From NCBI GenBank assembly GCA_034437215.1, contig DAOTVC010000017.1, forward strand, positions 1 to 33,822: DNA of 33,822 bases. Direction: 5' to 3'. Below the pieces are notes generated by a model, which was not told the DNA's origin, did not search any database, and saw nothing but the letters and a program-made list of their open reading frames with translations. Both the position numbers and the translations under genes were made by a program. The stretch comes from DAOTVC01 sp034437215. Its GTDB lineage: Bacteria; Chloroflexota; Anaerolineae; B4-G1; SLSP01. The first letter of the stretch is position 1; each line of letters starts with the position of its first letter. Positions 7,309 through 14,577 of this stretch are shown here, piece after piece.

Positions 7309-8652
7309 ATGGATCTTTTCGAGCACAGCCGTAAAGAGCAGATCAAGCAGGAAGCGCCCCTGGCAGCCCGAGTCCGACCGCGGACCCTGGAGGAGTTCGT
7401 GGGCCAGGAGGAGATCGTGGGACCCGGCAAGCTGCTGCGCCGGGCCATCGAGACCGATCGGCTCTTCTCCTCCCTGATCTTCTGGGGGCCACCGGGCACG
7501 GGAAAGACGACGCTGGCGATGATCATCGCCAACCTGACCCAGGCGCACTTCGAGACGCTGAGCGCCGTCCTCGACGGCATTGCCGACCTCCGGCGCATCG
7601 TGAAGGAGGCCCGGGAGCGGCGGGGGATGTACGGGAAGCGCACCATCCTTCTCGTGGACGAAATCCACCGGTGGAACAAGTCCCAGCAGGACGGGCTCCT
7701 GCCCGTCGTGGAGGACGGCACCGTCATCCTCATCGGCGCCACGACGGAGAACCCCTACTTCTCCATCATCGGCCCCCTCATCAGCCGCTCGCGCATCTTC
7801 CGTTTCCGGCCCCTGACGAACGAGCAGACCCGCACCCTCCTGGAGCGCAGCCTGCAGGACAGCGAGCGGGGCTACGGGGAGCGCGAGGTCGTCGTCGATG
7901 AGGCGGCGCTGGAGCACCTGGCGGAGATCGCCGGAGGGGACGCGCGCAGCGCGCTCAACGCGCTGGAGCTGGCGGTGGAGTCCACCCCGCCTGACGGGGA
8001 CGGCGTCCGCCACATCACCCTGGAGGTCGCCGAGGAGTCCATCCAGCGGCGGGCGCTCCAGTACGACCGCGCGGGCGACGAGCACTACGACACCATCAGC
8101 GCCTTCATCAAGTCGATGCGCGGCTCCGATCCCGACGCCGCCCTCTACTACCTGGCGAAGATGGTCGCGGCCGGGGAGGATCCGCGTTTCCTCCTGCGGC
8201 GGATGCTCATCTTCGCCGCCGAGGACGTGGGGTTGGCCGATCCCCAGGCCGTCCCCGTCGTCGCGGGCTGCGCGCAGGCCTTCGAGTGGGTGGGGATGCC
8301 CGAGGGGCAGTACCACCTCTCCGAGGCGGCCCTCTACCTCGCCACCGCCCCCAAGTCGAACAGTGTGGGGGCCTACTGGAAGGCCAAGGAAGAGGTCGAG
8401 GAGCAGGGCTACCGCCCTCCGCCGATCTACATTCGGGACCCGCGCACGCTGTTGGACGAGGAGAAGGCAGGCCAACCGGGCTACAAGTATCCCCACAACT
8501 ACCCCACGGGTTGGGTGGAGCAGCGCTACCTCCCCCAGGGGGTGCAGGGGGGGTGGTTCCGGCTCCAGGGACACGGATACGAGGCGCAGATCAGCGAGCG
8601 CCTGGAGCGCATGCAGGGGCAGGCGCGCGCCGAGGACGAGGCAGCGGAGTAA
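7309..8652 (+). CDS. rarA: Replication-associated recombination protein A (RarA/MgsA AAA+ ATPase)
   Basis: A 447-residue clamp-loader-like AAA+ ATPase that acts at stalled or damaged replication forks. Walker A is GPPGTGKTT (60-68), Walker B is ILLVDEIHRW (113-122) followed by NKSQQD, and sensor 1 is IGATTENP. The C-terminal half holds the tetramerisation region typical of the family (KSMRGSDPDAALYYLAKM, EDVGLADP, PPIYIRDP segments). Full length for the family. The ATG at 7309 is preceded by GGTGAGG and follows the promoter properly. Walker B has Trp where most relatives have Phe (DEIHRFNK), a mild change. It is monocistronic or weakly linked to the next gene, 127 bases downstream. Confidence 0.95.
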   Translation: MDLFEHSRKEQIKQEAPLAARVRPRTLEEFVGQEEIVGPGKLLRRAIETDRLFSSLIFWGPPGTGKTTLAMIIANLTQAHFETLSAVLDGIADLRRIVKEARERRGMYGKRTILLVDEIHRWNKSQQDGLLPVVEDGTVILIGATTENPYFSIIGPLISRSRIFRFRPLTNEQTRTLLERSLQDSERGYGEREVVVDEAALEHLAEIAGGDARSALNALELAVESTPPDGDGVRHITLEVAEESIQRRALQYDRAGDEHYDTISAFIKSMRGSDPDAALYYLAKMVAAGEDPRFLLRRMLIFAAEDVGLADPQAVPVVAGCAQAFEWVGMPEGQYHLSEAALYLATAPKSNSVGAYWKAKEEVEEQGYRPPPIYIRDPRTLLDEEKAGQPGYKYPHNYPTGWVEQRYLPQGVQGGWFRLQGHGYEAQISERLERMQGQARAEDEAAE

Positions 8653-8779
8653 GAAGATCCCGGGAGCGCCGACTTTAGCTCCCTTGAAGGAGCCAGAAAC
8701 CGCGCGCAGAGCCGCCCAGAACGCAGAGAGAATGCAAGTTAACTTTTAACCTTTGACCTATTTTGGCAGGAGGGCCAGC

Positions 8780-9463
8780 ATGATTGAATTGACCTGGTAC
8801 GGGCACGCGACGTGGGGAATGAAGATCGACGAGACCCGGCTGCTCATTGACCCCTTCCTCTCGGACAACCCGGTAGCGGGCGTGAGCGCCGACGACGTCG
8901 CGGCAGACTACCTCCTCATCACTCACGGACACGGCGATCACGTGGGCGACGCGGTGGAGATCGCGAAGCGCACGGGCGCCACGGTCATCGCCAACGCGGA
9001 GATCGCCCGCTGGGTAGGCAAACAGGGGGTGGAGAGGGTCCACGCTCAGCACATCGGTGGCGGCTTTACCTACCCCTTCGGCTACGTGAAGCTCACCATC
9101 GCCGTCCACGGCTCCTCGCTGCCCGACGGCTCCTACGGCGGGATGCCCGCGGGCTTTCTCATCCACGCGCAGGGCCACAGGATCTACCACGCGGGCGACA
9201 CCGGGCTCTTCGCCAGCATGGCGCTGATCGGCGACGAGGGGCTAGACCTGGCCCTGCTGCCCATCGGCGACAACTACACGATGGGGCCCGACGACGCCTT
9301 GCGGGCAGTGAAGCTCCTGCGCCCCCGAGTCGCCATCCCCATGCACTACAAGACGTGGGAGCTCATCGCACAAGATCCCCAGGCCTGGGCCGAGCGTGTG
9401 AAGAGAGAAACGGAGACCGAGCCCGTCGTCCTGCAGGTAGGGGAGACCTACAAGTTGGCGTAA
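8780..9463 (+). CDS. UPF0173-family metal-dependent hydrolase (metallo-beta-lactamase fold)
   Basis: A 227-residue cytosolic protein with the metallo-beta-lactamase motifs LIDPFLSDN (22-30), THGHGDH (48-54), an HGSS element, YHAGDTGLF and IPMHYKTW. The family start (M-x-LTWYGHA) is at ATG 8780 with AGGAGG six bases upstream, so the few in-frame codons before it are untranslated. The family hydrolyses an unknown substrate using one or two bound metals; no pathway can be assigned. The next gene begins one base after its stop and is probably co-translated. The 127 bases before it hold only a degenerate AGAACGCAGAGA stretch that resembles the repeat arm at 25336-25365. Confidence 0.92.
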   Translation: MIELTWYGHATWGMKIDETRLLIDPFLSDNPVAGVSADDVAADYLLITHGHGDHVGDAVEIAKRTGATVIANAEIARWVGKQGVERVHAQHIGGGFTYPFGYVKLTIAVHGSSLPDGSYGGMPAGFLIHAQGHRIYHAGDTGLFASMALIGDEGLDLALLPIGDNYTMGPDDALRAVKLLRPRVAIPMHYKTWELIAQDPQAWAERVKRETETEPVVLQVGETYKLA

Positions 9464-9464
9464 G

Positions 9465-9980
9465 ATGAGCGATCCCATCACCCGGCGTGCCGAGCAGCTC
9501 CTGATCTGCGAACCGGAGAGCTTCATCTCCCTGGAGCGTCTCTACCGCACCCTCTTGCAAGAGGGGATGACACTGCACGTCGACCGGCAGACCTTCCGCC
9601 GGCTTCTTGAGAGTGACCCCGCCTTCGAGATCTTCAACTGGCTGGGGGAGGCCCTGCTCGCCGATCAGATGAAGACCCTCGAGGGGCTGGAGATCCTCGA
9701 GCTCTTCGACGGCCCCTGGGTCCTGCTGGCGGCGCGCAAATCCTTCCCCCTGGAGGTCCTGCAGGATCTCGCTCACCATCTACACCGTTTGAACGAAATT
9801 CTAGAACGCGCCTGGCGTCACCTGCCGAATCTGCCCGGCACCGAGAAGACCAGAGCCGGGCTGATTGACATGCTCCTGTTGAGTGATCTGCTGGAGCGTC
9901 AGATTCGGGGGAGTGTTCTTGTAGCTCTCAACGAGCAGAGGTCGCCAGAGATTAGAGATCTGGAGGATCATCGATCGTGA
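9465..9980 (+). CDS. Conserved-looking hypothetical protein, possible winged-helix N-terminus
   Basis: I do not recognise a named family. The 171-residue protein is predominantly helical. The first 60 residues (ISLERLYRTLLQEG, DRQTFRRLLESDPAFEIFNW) have the spacing of a small winged-helix or DNA-binding fold. The second half has leucine-rich amphipathic helices (LAHHLHRLNEILERAWRHL and a LLLSDLLERQIRG segment). No signal peptide or membrane segment is present. It starts one base after the stop of the UPF0173 hydrolase, so the two are likely co-expressed. Codon use matches its neighbours, so it is very likely a real gene. A regulatory role is inference only. Confidence 0.78.
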   Translation: MSDPITRRAEQLLICEPESFISLERLYRTLLQEGMTLHVDRQTFRRLLESDPAFEIFNWLGEALLADQMKTLEGLEILELFDGPWVLLAARKSFPLEVLQDLAHHLHRLNEILERAWRHLPNLPGTEKTRAGLIDMLLLSDLLERQIRGSVLVALNEQRSPEIRDLEDHRS

Positions 9981-10105
9981 CTACACTCAAAGGTCGTCAG
10001 CATACTCCTGTTAGCGCCGCCGAGCTTTCTGATGGGGATGCCCTTCCCGCTCGGCGTACGCCGGGCAGGGCGACGGAATCAAAGTGCCGTACAGAAGAGT
10101 AGTCC

Positions 10106-10126
10106 ATTCACAAGATCACAGTGAAT
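10106..10126. promoter_or_regulatory. Inverted repeat just upstream of the binding-protein gene
   Basis: ATTCAC and GTGAAT form a perfect 6-bp inverted repeat around nine bases, ending five bases before the ATG at 10132 and covering the place where a ribosome site should be. A larger GCCGAGC/GCTCGGC pair (10019-10025 and 10049-10055) lies upstream. Either could be an operator or a translational hairpin; neither is diagnostic. Confidence 0.3.
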
Positions 10127-10131
10127 CGCTT

Positions 10132-10923
10132 ATGACCCAATCGACGTGCAAGCAGAGGCGCCTGTGCGGGTTCCTACTGTTTCTGACCCTCTTGATCTTT
10201 CTGTCAGGATGTCAGGAGAGCCGCTCGGGGGCTCTGGAGCGGGTGCAGCAGACGGGCACCTTGCGGGTGGCCACGGACCCCTCCTTCCCGCCCTTCGAGT
10301 ACATCGACGAGGAGGGGCAGATTCAAGGGCTGGATGCCGACATCGCCAAGGAGCTGGCACAACGCATGGGCGTCGAGGTCCACTTCGTGACGACCGGTTA
10401 CGACGGTCTGTACGATGCCCTCGTCGCCGACCAGGCCGATCTCATCATCTCCGCCCTCTATCCCGACCCCAGCCGCACGGAGGACTTCGCCTTCAGCCCC
10501 CCCTACTTCAACGCCGGCTCTGTCATCATCCTCCCCCAGACGTCGCTCATCGCCCAGGAGGCCGATCTGGCAGGGCGAGCAGTGGCCGTCGTCTTCGGCA
10601 CCGAGGGGCACATGGAGGCCCTGCGTTACGAGGAGAGCCTCCCCACGCCCCCTACCCTCTACACCTTCGAGAGCGCCGAGGAAGCGTTGCAAAGCCTCTC
10701 GGCGGGTCAGGTGGAAGCTGCCATCATCAACAACATCGCGGCCCAGATGGCCATCAACCGTGGATACCCTATGCGGGTGCTCGCGCCTCCCCTCACCGAC
10801 GAGAGCTACGTCCTCGCCGTTCAGCACAAGGACCGGGCACTCCTGGACACCCTCGTCCACCACCTGGAGACGATGGCGCGCGACGGCACCCTCGACGTTC
10901 TCCTGGCCCGGTGGATGCGGTAG
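10132..10923 (+). CDS. Periplasmic/extracytoplasmic substrate-binding lipoprotein, amino-acid ABC type (SBP_bac_3)
   Basis: A 263-residue exported lipoprotein. A basic start (KQRR) is followed by a hydrophobic stretch and the lipobox LSGC with Cys27 as lipidation site. The mature part begins with the family hallmark GTLRVATDPSFPPFEY and GLDADIAKELAQRMG, followed by GYDGLYDALVADQADLIIS, FSPPYFNAG and the second-lobe ALQSLSAGQVEAAI, all characteristic of polar-amino-acid binding proteins. The ATG at 10132 gives a normal signal peptide; codons before it do not. No permease or ATPase gene is adjacent, so it must pair with a transporter elsewhere or act as a sensor. The ribosome site is poor. PAP2 follows after 12 bases. 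Confidence 0.92.
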   Translation: MTQSTCKQRRLCGFLLFLTLLIFLSGCQESRSGALERVQQTGTLRVATDPSFPPFEYIDEEGQIQGLDADIAKELAQRMGVEVHFVTTGYDGLYDALVADQADLIISALYPDPSRTEDFAFSPPYFNAGSVIILPQTSLIAQEADLAGRAVAVVFGTEGHMEALRYEESLPTPPTLYTFESAEEALQSLSAGQVEAAIINNIAAQMAINRGYPMRVLAPPLTDESYVLAVQHKDRALLDTLVHHLETMARDGTLDVLLARWMR

Positions 10924-10935
10924 AGGGGGGATAAG

Positions 10936-11838
10936 ATGGTACCGCTGTGGCCGTGGGAGATGCCCTTTATCCGGTGGTTACAGCAGGGGCACCCGCTCCT
11001 CACCCCGCTCTTTCGCGGGATCACGGAGTTGGGCAGCGTCGTCCTCGTCCTGCTCCTGCCCCTCCTCTACTGGAGTATCCGCAAGGAGTGGGGGGTCCAG
11101 CTTCTCCTCACCCTGGGCCTGGCGCAGGCGCTGACCCTGGGTTTGAAGACGGTCTTCGAGCTGCCCCGCCCCTTCCAGTACAGCCCGGAGATCCTCCGGC
11201 TGGCGCCCGGGCGGGGCTACGGCTTCCCCTCGGGACACACGGTGAACGGCGTCGTCGTCTGGTTCTATCTGGGCCGGGTGGTGCGACGCCGGGGCTCGCT
11301 GCCGGCAGGGCTCTTCCTGGCCTTTCTGGTAGGCCTCTCGCGCATCTACCTGGGCGTGCACTGGCCCGTGGACGTCGTAGGCGGAGCCCTCATCGGCACC
11401 TTCGGTCTGATCGTGCTCCTGGCCTGGACCTCGCGGGAGCCCCGGGCGCGGAAGCGACGGCTGTTGGGCCTGCAGATCCTCGGCGTTCTCGCCGCCGCCC
11501 TGCTTGCCATCCAGATCGCTCCGGGGGACAGGAGCTTCGTCTGCATCGCTGCGGCGACGGCCTGGGGCATCGTGGGGCTCCTGCTGGAAGGGACCTTCGT
11601 CCGTTTTGCCGTCGCGGGCACCACGAGGGAGCGGCTGCTGCGCGCGCTCTTGGGGGTAAGCGGCGGCGGGTTGATCTGGCTGGTCATCCAGGCCCTCTTT
11701 CGCCCCCTCTGCGCCGCGCTCGGCGTCGTCGACTTTCTGACCACCAGCCTTGTGCTCGCCCCGGTGATCCTCTGGTACACCTGGGGCGCGCCCGCCCTCT
11801 TCATCCGGGTGGGCTTGGCGGAACGCCTAGAAGACTGA
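10936..11838 (+). CDS. PAP2-superfamily membrane phosphatase
   Basis: A 300-residue polytopic membrane protein. The three catalytic motifs are intact: K71-x6-RP (KTVFELPRP), PSGH (98-101) and SR-x5-H-x3-D (Arg136, His142, Asp146). Members dephosphorylate lipid phosphates such as undecaprenyl pyrophosphate or phosphatidic acid at the outer membrane face; with a WecA-type transferase nearby, recycling of the lipid carrier is a plausible role but not proven. Beyond the core of about 190 residues there is a C-terminal extension with further hydrophobic helices of unknown function. The ATG is preceded by GGGGGG and lies 12 bases after the binding-protein stop. Confidence 0.93.
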   Translation: MVPLWPWEMPFIRWLQQGHPLLTPLFRGITELGSVVLVLLLPLLYWSIRKEWGVQLLLTLGLAQALTLGLKTVFELPRPFQYSPEILRLAPGRGYGFPSGHTVNGVVVWFYLGRVVRRRGSLPAGLFLAFLVGLSRIYLGVHWPVDVVGGALIGTFGLIVLLAWTSREPRARKRRLLGLQILGVLAAALLAIQIAPGDRSFVCIAAATAWGIVGLLLEGTFVRFAVAGTTRERLLRALLGVSGGGLIWLVIQALFRPLCAALGVVDFLTTSLVLAPVILWYTWGAPALFIRVGLAERLED

Positions 11839-11840
11839 CC

Positions 11841-11870
11841 TTGTCGTTAACGCCCATTCTGTGGTACAAT
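11841..11870 (+). promoter_or_regulatory. Promoter for upp
   Basis: TTGTCG and TACAAT are separated by 18 bases. Transcription would begin about 30 bases ahead of the AGGAGG ribosome site. The boxes follow the PAP2 stop almost immediately. Confidence 0.6.
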
Positions 11871-11905
11871 GCCTGGCGATGAATAGCAAAAAGGAGGCGT
11901 AACCT

Positions 11906-12538
11906 ATGTCCCAAGCCAACGTCTATGTCTCCAACCACCCCCTCGTCCGTCACAAGCTCGCCCTGCTCCGCGACAAGACCACCGACGCCAAGAAGTTCCG
12001 GGAGCTGACCAAAGAGATCGCCATCCTCTTGGCCTACGAGGCCACGGCCGATCTGGCGATCGAAGCCATCGAGGTCGAGACCCCTCTGGCCACCACGCAG
12101 GAGTACCAGGTCAAGGAGACCATCGGTCTCGTCCCCATCCTGCGCGCCGGCCTGGGGCTGGTGAACGGCGTCTGGGAGATGATGCCCTCCGCCGAGGTCT
12201 GGCACATCGGGCTCTTCCGCGACGAGCGCACGCTGCGCCCTGTGGAGTACTACAACAAGCTCCCCATCAGCCCCACCGTCGACGTCTGCCTGGTGCTCGA
12301 CCCGATGCTGGCAACGGGGGGCTCCGCCGTGGCGACGGTCGACATCCTGAAGAAGTGGGGCGCCCGCCGCATCAAGTTCATGGGCCTGATTGCCGCACCC
12401 GAGGGGCTGGAGCGCTTCAACAAGGCCCATCCCGACGTCCCCGTGCACCTGGCCGCCATCGACGAACACCTCAACGACATCGGCTACATCGTGCCCGGTC
12501 TGGGAGACGCGGGCGACCGGCAGTTCGGCACGGGGTGA
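11906..12538 (+). CDS. upp: Uracil phosphoribosyltransferase
   Basis: Salvage enzyme that joins uracil to PRPP giving UMP. The 210-residue protein has the usual length and all landmarks: an NHPLVRHKL start, TYR-region equivalent with PILRAGLGLV, the PRPP-binding loop CLVLDPMLATGGSA, and the uracil-binding C-terminus GYIVPGLGDAGDRQFGTG. AGGAGG lies eight bases before the ATG and a promoter is visible upstream. The next gene starts 16 bases after the stop, so it may be co-transcribed with the WecA-like transferase, although the two functions are unrelated. Confidence 0.97.
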   Translation: MSQANVYVSNHPLVRHKLALLRDKTTDAKKFRELTKEIAILLAYEATADLAIEAIEVETPLATTQEYQVKETIGLVPILRAGLGLVNGVWEMMPSAEVWHIGLFRDERTLRPVEYYNKLPISPTVDVCLVLDPMLATGGSAVATVDILKKWGARRIKFMGLIAAPEGLERFNKAHPDVPVHLAAIDEHLNDIGYIVPGLGDAGDRQFGTG

Positions 12539-12554
12539 GGGAACGAGAGACCCC

Positions 12555-13595
12555 TTGATCGACCTCGCCGCCATCCCGTACCTCTCCCGGTACCTCCTCG
12601 TCTTCGGCGCCGGTCTGGGCATCTCCGCCCTCTTCACCCTGCTGGGGAGCTGGTGGGGGCCGCGCCTGAATCTCGTGGCGCGGCCCGGGGGCAGGCGCAG
12701 GCACCGTGGCGTCATCTCCCGCCTGGGCGGGCTGGGGCTTGCAGCGGGCTTCTACGGCGCCCTGGCCCTGGCCCAGCTCGACCCCATCCCCACCGCCGAT
12801 CCCCACGAGGCCCGGCGCCTCTGGGGATTGGTCAGCGGCGGGCTCTTCATGTTCCTCCTCGGTCTCATCGACGACCGTCTGGAGCTCCCCCCCTGGGCCC
12901 AGTACCTGGGCTATCTGGCGGCAGCGGGGGTCGCCGTCGCCACCCTCATCATCCTGGAACAGATCAACAACCCCTTCACCAACCGGCTGATCAACCTGCC
13001 TCTCCTCATCTACATCCCCCTCACCCTCTTCTGGATCACGGGCATGATCGTGACGGTGAACTGGCTGGACGGGTTGGACGGCTTGGCGGCCGGGGTCGCC
13101 GCCATCTTCGCGGCGGTGCTCGCCGTACACATGACGCGCGTGGGGCAGTACAGCGTCGTCCCCCAGGCCGTGGCCCTTCTGGGCGCGAGCGTCGGCTTCC
13201 TCATCTTCAACATCTACCCGGCGCGGGTGCACCTGGGAAGCAACGGCGCCTTCACCCTGGGCTACCTTCTGGGCGCGCTGGGCTTGATCGCGGGTGCGCG
13301 GGTGGCTACGGTCCTCCTGGTGATGGGCGTGCCTATCATCGACGTTGCCTGGACCATCCTCGACCGCACGCGCCACGGCGCCCGCCCCTCCCAGAGCGAC
13401 CGCCGGCACCTCCACTATCGGCTGCAGGATCTGGGGCTCTCGACGGGGACCATCGTCTCCCTCTACTGGGGCGGCTGCGCTCTCTTCGGCATCCTCGCCC
13501 TGACCCTCTCATCCCGTCTCTACAAACTGTTGGCCCTGGCGGGGCTGGGCCTCTTCACCCTGATCGTGCTACTCTATCTGAGCCGCGAGCAGTAA
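12555..13595 (+). CDS. WecA/TagO/MraY-family polyprenyl-phosphate sugar-1-phosphate transferase
   Basis: A 346-residue polytopic membrane enzyme that would transfer a sugar-1-phosphate from a UDP-sugar to undecaprenyl phosphate, starting synthesis of a wall or surface glycan. Visible motifs are RGVISRLGGLG (51-61), LIDDRLELPPW (104-114, with the Asp106-Asp107 pair), NWLDGLDGL (169-177), PIIDVAW and RRHLHYRL (283-290). The loop that normally reads LGDxGS is LGSNGA here (227-232), so the third acidic residue of the family is absent. The start is taken as TTG 12555, since no ATG or GTG occurs before mid-protein and the first helix begins soon after; the frame is open upstream into upp but only as a shadow. 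Confidence 0.87.
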   Translation: MIDLAAIPYLSRYLLVFGAGLGISALFTLLGSWWGPRLNLVARPGGRRRHRGVISRLGGLGLAAGFYGALALAQLDPIPTADPHEARRLWGLVSGGLFMFLLGLIDDRLELPPWAQYLGYLAAAGVAVATLIILEQINNPFTNRLINLPLLIYIPLTLFWITGMIVTVNWLDGLDGLAAGVAAIFAAVLAVHMTRVGQYSVVPQAVALLGASVGFLIFNIYPARVHLGSNGAFTLGYLLGALGLIAGARVATVLLVMGVPIIDVAWTILDRTRHGARPSQSDRRHLHYRLQDLGLSTGTIVSLYWGGCALFGILALTLSSRLYKLLALAGLGLFTLIVLLYLSREQ

Positions 13596-13640
13596 GACGG
13601 CTACGGAGTTCCGACATGAGCTAACATCGTCAGTGACGTG

Positions 13641-13673
13641 CTGACTACCTGACTACACGACTAATCGACTAAT
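13641..13673. repeat. Short GACTA tandem repeat
   Basis: CTGACTAC, CTGACTAC, ACGACTAAT and CGACTAAT follow one another directly before the dapA-like gene's ribosome site. It is AT-richer than the surrounding genes, and nothing else is seen in this 95-base gap. Confidence 0.55.
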
Positions 13674-13690
13674 CTCAAAGGAGAGAGAGT

Positions 13691-14575
13691 ATGAAGATCG
13701 AACTACGGGGTATCTTCCCGGCCCTGGCGACCCCTTACACGGAGGATGAGAGGCTCGATGAGGAGGGGTTGCGCAAACTGGTCCGTCACCTCAAGCCGCA
13801 CGTGGCGGGTTACGTCGTCAACGGCACGACGGGCGACTTCCCGCTGCTCACCCCGGAGGAGCGGCGGCGCGCGATCGAGGTCTTGGTGGAGGAGGTCGGA
13901 GGCGAGCGGCTGGTCATCGCCGGAACGGGCGCCATCTCCACCCGCGAAGCGCTAGCCCTCAGCCACACCGCTCACGAAGTAGGAGCCGACGCCGTGCTGC
14001 TGGTGGCCCCCTACTACCTCCGGCCCTCCGCAGCGGGGATGCAGCGCCACTTCATCGACGTCGCCAAGAGCGTTCCCGAGCTGCCCGTCCTCCTCTACAA
14101 CTTCCCCCAGCTGGTGGGACAACCCATCCCCCTCGGAGTGATCGAGGCCGTCTACGAGGCGGTCGGCAACGTCGTGGGGATGAAGGATACCTCGGGCGAC
14201 CTGGCCTACATGCTCACCGTGATCGAGCGGCTCCCCCAGGCCTTCGGCGTGCTGGTGGGACGGGGCACCGTCGTCCTCCCGGCCCTTGCCTCCGGTGCCC
14301 GGGGCGCCATTCTGGCGGGGGCCAACCTCATCCCCGAACGATGGCAGAGGGTGCTGCAGGCGGTGCAGGAAGGCGACCTGGAGACGGCCCGAGCATGGCA
14401 GTATCGCAACCAGCGGGTCTCCCGCATCGTCGGCAAGGGGGGGAGCCTCGCCGTGCGCGCCGGGCTGGAGATGCTGGGGATGCCCATCGGCCCCTCCCGC
14501 CGGCCCCTCACGCCGGAGGGAATCCTCACGGAGAGCGACCTGCAGGCGCTGCGTGAGGCGCTGGAGGAGAGCTAG
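13691..14575 (+). CDS. DapA/NanA-family Schiff-base aldolase (dihydrodipicolinate synthase-like)
   Basis: A 294-residue TIM-barrel lyase/synthase that uses a lysine-pyruvate Schiff base. The active lysine is Lys165 in GMKDTSGD and the assisting tyrosine is Tyr136 in LLYNFPQ. The carboxylate-binding loop reads NGTTGDF (44-50), where DapA usually has GTTGE, followed by LTPEERRRAIE. Length and spacing are normal. It may be 4-hydroxy-tetrahydrodipicolinate synthase of lysine biosynthesis, but the KDTSGD form and the lack of lysine genes nearby leave other members possible, such as sugar-acid aldolases or hydroxy-oxoglutarate aldolase. AAAGGAGAG lies upstream of the ATG. The binding lipoprotein gene begins two bases after its stop. 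Confidence 0.9.
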   Translation: MKIELRGIFPALATPYTEDERLDEEGLRKLVRHLKPHVAGYVVNGTTGDFPLLTPEERRRAIEVLVEEVGGERLVIAGTGAISTREALALSHTAHEVGADAVLLVAPYYLRPSAAGMQRHFIDVAKSVPELPVLLYNFPQLVGQPIPLGVIEAVYEAVGNVVGMKDTSGDLAYMLTVIERLPQAFGVLVGRGTVVLPALASGARGAILAGANLIPERWQRVLQAVQEGDLETARAWQYRNQRVSRIVGKGGSLAVRAGLEMLGMPIGPSRRPLTPEGILTESDLQALREALEES

Positions 14576-14577
14576 CG

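Noticed and set aside
8678..8693. GCTCC/GGAGC hairpin after rarA as a terminator
   Set aside because: Only five base pairs and no T-run.
12390..12554. An apparent fusion of upp and the WecA-like gene through a long open frame
   Set aside because: The upstream part of the frame overlaps upp in a different phase; upp is complete with its own stop and the membrane protein has an independent TTG start.
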